DNA from: Bagarius yarrelli
Lineage: Eukaryota > Chordata > Actinopteri > Siluriformes > Sisoridae
Direction: 5' to 3'
Length of the DNA stretch: 64,000 nt
Assembly (NCBI GenBank): GCA_005784505.1
Contig: VCAZ01000044.1
Coordinates: 2,926,810-2,990,809, forward strand
In this document: positions 57,640 through 64,000 of the stretch, one piece after another
Numbering within the stretch: position 1 is the first letter of the stretch
How the letters are laid out: every line of letters begins with the position of its first letter
Position numbers and translations under genes: made by a program
The notes under the pieces: model-generated
Seen by the model: the letters and a program-made list of their open reading frames with translations, nothing else
The model's database searches: none
What the model was told of the DNA's origin: nothing

Positions 57640-58200
57640 TGAATCCGTTTTTACGAACGAAAATGCCATGAAAACTATAACACGATTAGTTCTGTTTTTT
57701 TTAGGACACATTCTCATTGATCCCTTCCCCCAGCTCACGCGTTCTTTACGCGCGAATAATGTCGATGTCATTCGGAGTGGGGGTGTACAGAGGATGCGTG
57801 TGCGTGTGTGTGCGCTTACGTGCGTGCATGCGTGTGTTAACCCGATCACATCGCGCTGAAGTTGCGAAGGTTTTTTCTTGGTTGCCATGGATTTCTGAAA
57901 AAAGCTATTGATCGCAGCTGATCTTATTCAGGTCGCGGCAAAAAGCACAGCAAAGCTGTTGCGTTACTTTATCTCCGTTGAATAAATATAGAATAGCCTA
58001 AATAAATTAATATATAATCCAAGGCATTTCACGCCAGATTTCTTCTCTTGCAGCACACAGTTCACCAAAAGGTAGGCTAACTATGTGTATTGTCTGCGTG
58101 TTTTTTTCGCCCGAATCATTTAGAAGATTTCTGATTTAAAGCGCTTGGGAACGTGAAGTCCAATTGTTTCGCTAGATATGCTGCGTGTACTGGTGACAGC
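57640..58200. promoter_or_regulatory. CpG-rich segment, candidate host promoter or 5' exon
   Basis: CpG dinucleotides cluster here (CTCACGCGTTC, ACGCGCGAATAATGTCGATG, ATCACATCGCGCTG, GGTCGCGGC, TTTTTTCGCCCG) in contrast to the CpG-poor flanks. A strong acceptor-like TTTCTTCTCTTGCAG ends at 58053, and 18 bases later a good donor AAAAG|GTAGGCT begins at 58072. The segment may be a host promoter with a noncoding exon. Three frames here (57535-57888 minus; 57668-57859 and 57717-57911 plus) overlap and are probably by-products of local composition. No TATA box is obvious. Confidence 0.4.
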
Positions 58201-60556
58201 AAGACATGATGGGATAGTCACTGAACACCATATGTTTGTGATTATTTCACTTCTATAAAAAAAGTTCCAAATAGGCTACATTTATCATCAACCTACATCA
58301 TTTTCGCGTTATTTCACTGCACCCTGCATAGAAACAGGCTCAACCATTTTCACTGAACTATAGTACCAAGCCCTATACAGTTTTCAACCCAATGGTGTCG
58401 CACATGGTGTTATTTCCTATTTTTTTTTTCCCACAGAGATCACAATATCTTTAGTGTAAACAAAAGCTTCGGCATTCGGCTCCAGCATTTACTTTACATG
58501 ATCAGAGCTGCTAAAAAAATCCTACAAACTTTTTGTGTTACCATTTTTTATTACCAATGCCATCTTCAATAAAGCAAAACATTTCAATACTGTAGTAATC
58601 CCGAAAAAGCATACTTCACCTCGTGCTGAATTTGGGAGAGTAATATGCATATTGTGGCAGTTGTGTTTTTAGGATTATTTAACATTTCGTTGTTTCATTG
58701 TGTACAGTTTGGCGCTAATTGGATGTTGATAAAATAATTCAAATAAGAGAGACTAAAATAGTTAGCTTCTCTTTTGTATTAACAGTGGAAATGTACATCT
58801 ATTCTAATGTAAAGTCTAAATCTATATGATAATACTAATTTCAGTAAAACACATTTTTTAAATCTGTAGTCTATATTGTAGACAGATTTTGTCCTTCCCT
58901 CAGGCTTGCCTGTTGCCTATTTTCATTATTCTTGCCCGAATTTACAAGCATCTAATTCCTAAGTGTATGATTTATAACCAGGTTTTTGTAAAGCGTTGTA
59001 GTTTAAAATCTCATTACCTTGTAAAACCAGAAACACTTTCACACGCCATTTTCACCAACACTTTATGAGGTGTTACTATTTCTGATTTACAGAGAAACCT
59101 GATCGCTATGGCTTTGCTGTAATAAAAGAAAATTTCATTGTATCTGAAAGAGGAAGCACCATCACAGTGAGATGAGCTACAACGATTAAATTACAACAAT
59201 TAAATTCACATTAGAGACAGACAGTGTGCTGCTGTGAGAAGACTCTAATGGGTTGAGACTTTGTAATTGAATTGGAGAGTGGATGATGGGATACTGGTAT
59301 TTTTACAATAAAAGACTATGCCGTCACCAAAAAAAGGGCCAAAGATTATAGTTATATTTATATAGTATAGTTATATTTATATAGTATTTTTACTAAACCA
59401 CTAAGGAAGGTACAAGCTGGTTTTTGGAGATGCTATTGAGATACTAATGTTTTAATTTACAAAACCAACAATATAACATACATTTAATGTACAATGTATT
59501 AATTAAAGCTGTTTTTTAGCCTGTTTTTTAAGCTTAATTGCTCTCATCATCCAAATGAAAATTTATGACATGTCTACTGAGGGCACAAGCTTCCCACCAA
59601 GATAATTAGGGCAAATTCTTCTCTCCAAACTAAGAAAGGAACTAACTGATTGAATGAGCTACAGCTCAACAAACGGATGCAAATGCCAGACAGCAGATTC
59701 AGAAAATACTATGGTAGGCAATACTGGACTTGTTTTTTGATATTATTAACCCTAACTCTACATGATCATTTAAACATAGTGGTATAAAAACCTTTCTAGT
59801 ACATTTTAGCAATTTAATTTAGGAAAAAAAAAAACGTTTGGGAATCACTTTTATCATGGCCAAACTTCCTTATAATGGCATCAGTACTAATATAAAACAA
59901 TTTCATGCTTATTGGATTTTATAATCCTCATTTCAATGTTTACTTCTCATTAATTAGTTAGTCTAAACTAAACATCCTACTGTCACCTGGGGTAAAGTAA
60001 TAGCACATGTTAAGGAGTTGGTCTGCTGGAAAATTGTGGGTTTGATTCCCAGCACTGTGTTTAAGAGCACATGGTTTTTAAATGCACCTCTATAGTATAA
60101 AAAAATCTATTTTGTCTTGTCCTATATTTGTATTTGAGAGTGAAAATCCACAAGGTTCCTGACATTATTCAGTGAGCCTGTAATTATTTTATCCAACTAT
60201 CATTCAGATCAAACTATCACATTCAGATCAAATCGACAGCAATGTTTCCATCTCTATATCTGAATCCTGATTCAGTCAATCATATAAACTTTTTAGTCAT
60301 GCAAATGATAATGGAACTATGATTATATATATATATTTTTTTTTAATGTCATCTTTAACTTTACGTTTGTCATCTCATATCTGGTAAAAGGGCTTCGAAA
60401 TTTAAAAACAATATTTAAATCAATAATTAACATGCGTTATTGAAAGTAATCTCAACAAGTATATTAAGTAAAAGGACATGGTATATTTTTTAAAAGTACT
60501 AAAACAGCTATAAGTGTAAAAAAGGATATAAGTGTAAATGTAATTTAGTTTAATCA

Positions 60557-60616
<60 letters not shown>

Positions 60617-61157
60617 CAGAATGTAAAAGTCTTTTAAGGGCATCTGTGAAGATGCATCTTGGAACACCCAATTGATCTGAGAAAAAAAAATCTCCCCATG
60701 CCCTACTATTTCAACAACAATACTGGAGAACATAAATTAAGATTAAATGTTTATATATGTGGCAGAGTGGTGTGGAAAAAGCTATAATTTTTAACCAATC
60801 TGTCAATTTCGTTAGCAGACCGATTGAACTACAAATATTTTAAGCTGACTACGCCACTCTGATAGGTTCATTTTGTATCATTGTAGAAGGCCATCATAAA
60901 GGTAAAAAAATTGCATATGTGAAGATATAATTTGCTACAATTTTAAAAAAGAATGAATCCAATAGTGAGCTTGGTTACATCAAAAGGCCTTGACTACCAC
61001 AAAAGTCAAATAAATATTTGATTTTCTGTATTCTTTCCTTTACGAATAAAACTTTCTTTAAAACAACATCTAACACTTTTAAGGAAGTAAGAACACTACT
61101 GACAAAGTCTACTATGTACAATTTGTACTATTTACAATGGCTACAGTAAAGGTCTGG
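58201..61157. other. Mostly unassigned sequence
   Basis: No gene is supported. A decayed SINE fragment lies at 59990-60060 (ATTGTGGGTTTGATTCCCAG, a B-box word) and an AT microsatellite at 60558-60611. A 20-base word TATAGTTATATTTATATAGT is tandemly doubled near 59348-59387. The minus frame 60420-60671 only reads the AT repeat. Confidence 0.5.
60558..60611. repeat. (AT)n microsatellite
   Basis: Uninterrupted TA dinucleotides. Confidence 0.9.
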
Positions 61158-61510
61158 TGTAATGAAGACTCTTTAGAAGAAGGATCCATGTTGCAAGTAT
61201 GTAGTTTTTATTAATGAAAATGGCAGTTTACAGACGTAGTCAAAGACGAAGCAAAAGGTCAAAACACAGTAATTCATTATCAGGCAAACAAATCCAAGAC
61301 GTGAGGCAATCGAGAAAACGGGCATAGATCAAAATATCATCAATAGCAAAAAACATGAACTCGCTTAGTAAGTCGAAATAGCAAACAATACTTCGCAAAG
61401 AGCTAATGCTAACAAAGAGTTTAAATAGTGTGCTAAACCAGAAGGAGGGGAAACACAGTCAATTCTCGGGTGATGGCGCCCTCTGGTGATGGGCGGGTGG
61501 AATCGTTACA
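61158..61510 (-). repeat. Gypsy 3' LTR
   Basis: 353 bases. Plus-strand start TGTAATGAAGACTCTTTAG, end GTGGAATCGTTACA. Shares long words with the other LTR (AAATCCAAGACGTGAG, ATGAACTCGCTTA). It has about 64 extra bases compared with the other LTR, mainly around 61390-61490. Confidence 0.85.
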
Positions 61511-61525
61511 GTACCCCTCCTTCTA
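61511..61525 (-). promoter_or_regulatory. Polypurine tract of short gypsy element
   Basis: Minus strand AGAAGGAGGGGTAC directly precedes the 3' LTR start TGTAACG. Confidence 0.75.
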
Positions 61526-61942
61526 TGAACGCCTCCAGGCGTTCTACGGGGTCGTCCACGAGGACGAGGCGCTGGACGTTCACGATAAGCAGAATGGAAT
61601 CGTGAATTAGGTTAGGGTCTGGGATGTCTCTGATTTTTACCTAAGATTGCTCCTCTGGGCTATAACCCTCCCAGTCAATTGGGTATTCCATCAGACCCCT
61701 CATTGTCCTGGAGTCCAGAATTTTGTTGGAGCTGGAGGTTCAGAACGTTGTGGAGATCCCGAAAGCTGTCATTAATAAACGCTTGAAAGACAGCTGAGGC
61801 ATTTGTCAGTCCCTAGGGCATAACCAGGTATTCGTAGTGTCCTCTAGTGGTGATAAAAGCTGTCTTTCACTTATTGCCCCTATGGTATTCGAACCAGATT
61901 ATAAGCACTGCGTAAATTGAATTTAGTGAAGTACGGGGCTTC

Positions 61943-62677
61943 TCACAGTTGATCCAGGGCTGTAGGGACTAGAGGTAAAGGATAACAGTACTTGACAGTG
62001 ACACTGTTTAAGCGCCGGTAGTCTATACAGGGTCGTAAACTTACATCTTTCTTTTTAACAAAGAAGAAGCCAGCCTTCACAATAGTAACACAACCCGCCC
62101 TCTCGCCGACGTTGTCAGCCCTGGCTGGATAGTTAAAAGAATCCTGGCTTTCAGAGATACCTCGTTCCACCCACTTTGTGGCGCTAGCGTGCGTAACTGA
62201 ACCGCGTAATCCGCCACTGACTGCTGACCTTGGCGTAAACGAAGCAGTTGAGCCCAGATATCCAGTCCCCCCGTATCTGTAGGTATGTACGTATCTGTGG
62301 GTCAGAAACCCAGACAGCCGATGCCCAATCCAATGCTCTCCCAGAGAGTAATGAGAGTAAAAAGGTGCATTTCTTACTGTCATCAGGGAAGGAGCCAGGC
62401 TGGTTCTGGAAGAAAATCCGACACTGGCGTAGGAAACTTTTGCAACGCTCCGGAGTTTATCTGGTAACAAAAAATTTATCCGGTAAAAAAAACAGGACAG
62501 TCGGGGCGGTGTTGCCTGCTGGCATAGGTTGCTGTGTTGAAGCCTGCAGAGTTGTGCCTGGAAAGCCTGTAGCGCCTGTGCATGATAATCCATGGTGGCT
62601 TGCAGACGTGCTATACTCGCTAGATCCGCAGTTGGAAAAGTATTCTGTAATGAAGACTCTCTAGAAGAAGAATCCAT
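61943..62677 (-). pseudogene. Gag/RT deletion-fusion frame, 244 codons
   Basis: The ATG at 62677 lies 32 bases inside the 5' LTR. The frame begins MDSSSRESSLQNTFP and DYHAQALQAFQAQLCRLQ, a gypsy gag N-terminus, and ends with GFFFVKKKDVSLRPCIDYRR and YPLPLVPTALDQL, the first conserved block of gypsy RT. The middle is partly out of frame: the gag block KKCTFLLSLLSGRALDWA at about 62390-62337 is in another frame. So the open frame exists by chance across a gag frameshift and a gag-to-RT deletion near 62200-62100. Plus frames at 62248-62664 and 62285-62467 are shadows. Such a chimera has no known role; the open length is unusual for this window. Confidence 0.7.
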
Positions 62678-62934
62678 GTTGCAATTGTAGGTTTTTATTA
62701 ATGAAACAGCATTTCACAGACGTAGTTAAAGACGAAGAAAAAGGTCAAAACACAATAATCCAATATCAGGCTAACAAATCCAAGACGTGAGCCAAAAACA
62801 GAATCGAGAAAACAGGCATAGATCAAAAACCAGAAAATAGCAAAAACCATGAACTCGCTTAATAAGTCGCAATAAACCGTAAGGAGAGGAAAAAGTCAAT
62901 ACTTGGGCGGTGACAAACAGGTGGAATCATTTCA
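62646..62934 (-). repeat. Gypsy 5' LTR
   Basis: 289 bases, plus-strand start TGTAATGAAGACTCTCTAG and end GTGGAATCATTTCA. The terminal CA on the minus-strand start is altered (TGAAATGATT instead of TGTAACGATT). Confidence 0.85.
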
Positions 62935-63654
62935 CCTGGTAAAAATTATAAGTAAGAAAACTTGAGGTCATTTCCTGCAATATATTTGAATCCCTTTAGC
63001 AAAAATTTCCATGTGTTATGTTTGCTCAATTACGTTTCAACTGATAATCGAGGGATTTGACTGTAATTTTTTAAACAGTTTTCAATAGACTACACAACTT
63101 TATTGCTATATTTCATGTTTACTGTGGTGGTGGACACTGTCCAAAATCACACAAAAAAGGGTCTGGACTCCTAACCAGGTTAATGAATCAATAAATAAAC
63201 AAGCCAAAATGGAATGCAATAAAATATATCAAATATGTAAACACTAGTAGCTTTAAATAGCCAATTTAGCTAGAGTAAGATCACCAACTAAAAACTGATT
63301 AGCTTCGATTTATTCAATTTAGGCTAACAGTCACAACCTTAGATTGAACCCTGTGCCATTGGTTGTGAATTTCTTTGTAAAAAAATGCCTTTGAGGAGGG
63401 GTTGACTTACATGGATGAGTGCATGTGAATGACACCCTTTGCTGTCCACTGAGCACTGGGGGAGGTAAGAAGCAGTGGGGCAAGTACAGCACAGAACATA
63501 TCTTACTAAACAGGACCCTTTAGCCAGTGGTTGGCCACAGCCAATTAATCTGCCTGCACCATTGAAGGACAAATCTGAGAATGAGGTCAATGTTATCACA
63601 CATGCTCAGGTATGCTTTGCTCAGTAGACTTTAGGAGGATGATTCTAAATATAT

Positions 63655-63724
<70 letters not shown>

Positions 63725-64000
63725 GGCAATTTAATACCTTTCTTTCAGTTTTAAGTAGCTTCATATCAGAGACCGAACTGTAGTTAGTTTTTCAAAAACT
63801 AAATATAGCTGTAGTTTTGTTTTTCAGACGATATTAACAAAAATTGGAAATATTTTAGCTATTAGCTTTGAAATATGTGTCAGAGTATTAAATTACATTT
63901 TACAGATTATTAACATCTAAAAGTTGTGTCAAGTAAGTGAATTCAAAACTATTTTAGTATTAGATCTGAAATTGTGTCAGAGTGTGTTCTATTTAAGTCA
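62935..64000. other. AT-rich stretch with (AT)n
   Basis: No gene is seen. A long AT microsatellite lies at 63650-63722 with one CG interruption (ATATCGATAT). The 86-codon minus frame 63339-63599 has no motif. Confidence 0.5.
63650..63722. repeat. (AT)n microsatellite
   Basis: About 73 bases of AT dinucleotides interrupted once by CG. Confidence 0.9.

Larger units (their letters stand above)
61158..62934 (-). mobile_element. Short Ty3/gypsy element with both LTRs
   Basis: Two LTRs in the same orientation (61158-61510 and 62646-62934) flank 1135 bases. Each is TG...CA in outline on the minus strand. The flanks are TCTGG (61153-61157) and CCTGG (62935-62939): a probable 5-bp target duplication with one change. 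Inside, gag and the start of RT are recognisable, but protease, most of RT, RNase H and integrase are missing, so it is a deletion derivative. The RT wording resembles sushi-ichi type chromoviruses. Confidence 0.85.

Noticed and set aside
57535..57911. Small plus and minus frames across the CpG-rich segment
   Set aside because: Three frames on both strands overlap, with Cys/Arg/Val-rich content from GTGTGCG repeats; more likely composition.
60420..60671. Ile-Tyr repeat protein
   Set aside because: Only the translation of an (AT)n microsatellite.
62248..62664. 138-codon plus-strand frame
   Set aside because: It is the antisense of recognisable gag sequence of the minus-strand gypsy element.
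1..64000. CRISPR arrays, bacterial operons or a prokaryotic defence system
   Set aside because: Base composition, SINE/LINE content and absence of dense open frames show a vertebrate genome; no spaced direct repeats of CRISPR type were seen.

Overview
This window is AT-rich vertebrate nuclear DNA, almost certainly from a teleost fish. The repeat families point there: tRNA-headed SINEs of the Mermaid/V-SINE type, many Tc1-like DNA transposons, RTE-, L2- and Rex1-like LINEs, Ty3/gypsy chromoviruses, DIRS-like elements and fish-type endogenous retroviruses. An otophysan such as a catfish would fit, but that is inference. I found no convincing host protein-coding gene, tRNA, rRNA or CRISPR. Nearly every open reading frame is either a fragment of a broken mobile element or a chance frame.

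Layout. 0-6 kb: SINE, a hairpin around an ATT microsatellite, a possible LTR, and an internally deleted RTE LINE with a 14-bp target-site duplication. 6-11.3 kb: five remnants, including a Tc1 transposon with both ends present (8892-10472, dead transposase) and an older Tc1 copy split by a SINE. 14-18.7 kb: an endogenous retrovirus remnant (gag, protease, start of RT, RNase H) with a LINE inserted in its RT. 18.8-23.3 kb: DIRS-like recombinase tail, LINE 3' tail, SINE, gypsy chromodomain with 3' LTR, hAT-like remnant. 25.6-26.6 kb: gypsy pol with RNase H joined to integrase. 29.1-30.8 kb: Tc1 copy interrupted by an unrecognised coding-like segment. 31.4-34 kb: LTR element on the minus strand with candidate PPT, PBS and about 1.2-kb LTR. 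35.7-36.7 and 41.3-44 kb: LINE remnants. 47.6-48.7 kb: short DIRS-like element with inverted terminal repeats. 51.8-54.2 kb: L2-like LINE lacking its catalytic core. 56.0-56.5 kb: possible gypsy LTR. 57.6-58.2 kb: CpG-rich stretch, the best candidate for host regulatory or first-exon sequence. 61.2-62.9 kb: short gypsy element with both LTRs and a gag/RT deletion junction.

The common theme is nested insertion and internal deletion: many elements keep recognisable ends but have lost the middle of their coding region, usually the catalytic core. I saw no clear new biological system. The items most worth checking are the minus-strand LTR element at 31.4-34 kb, the short DIRS-like element, the coding-like segment inside the Tc1 at 29.8-30.4 kb, and the CpG-rich putative exon near 58 kb.
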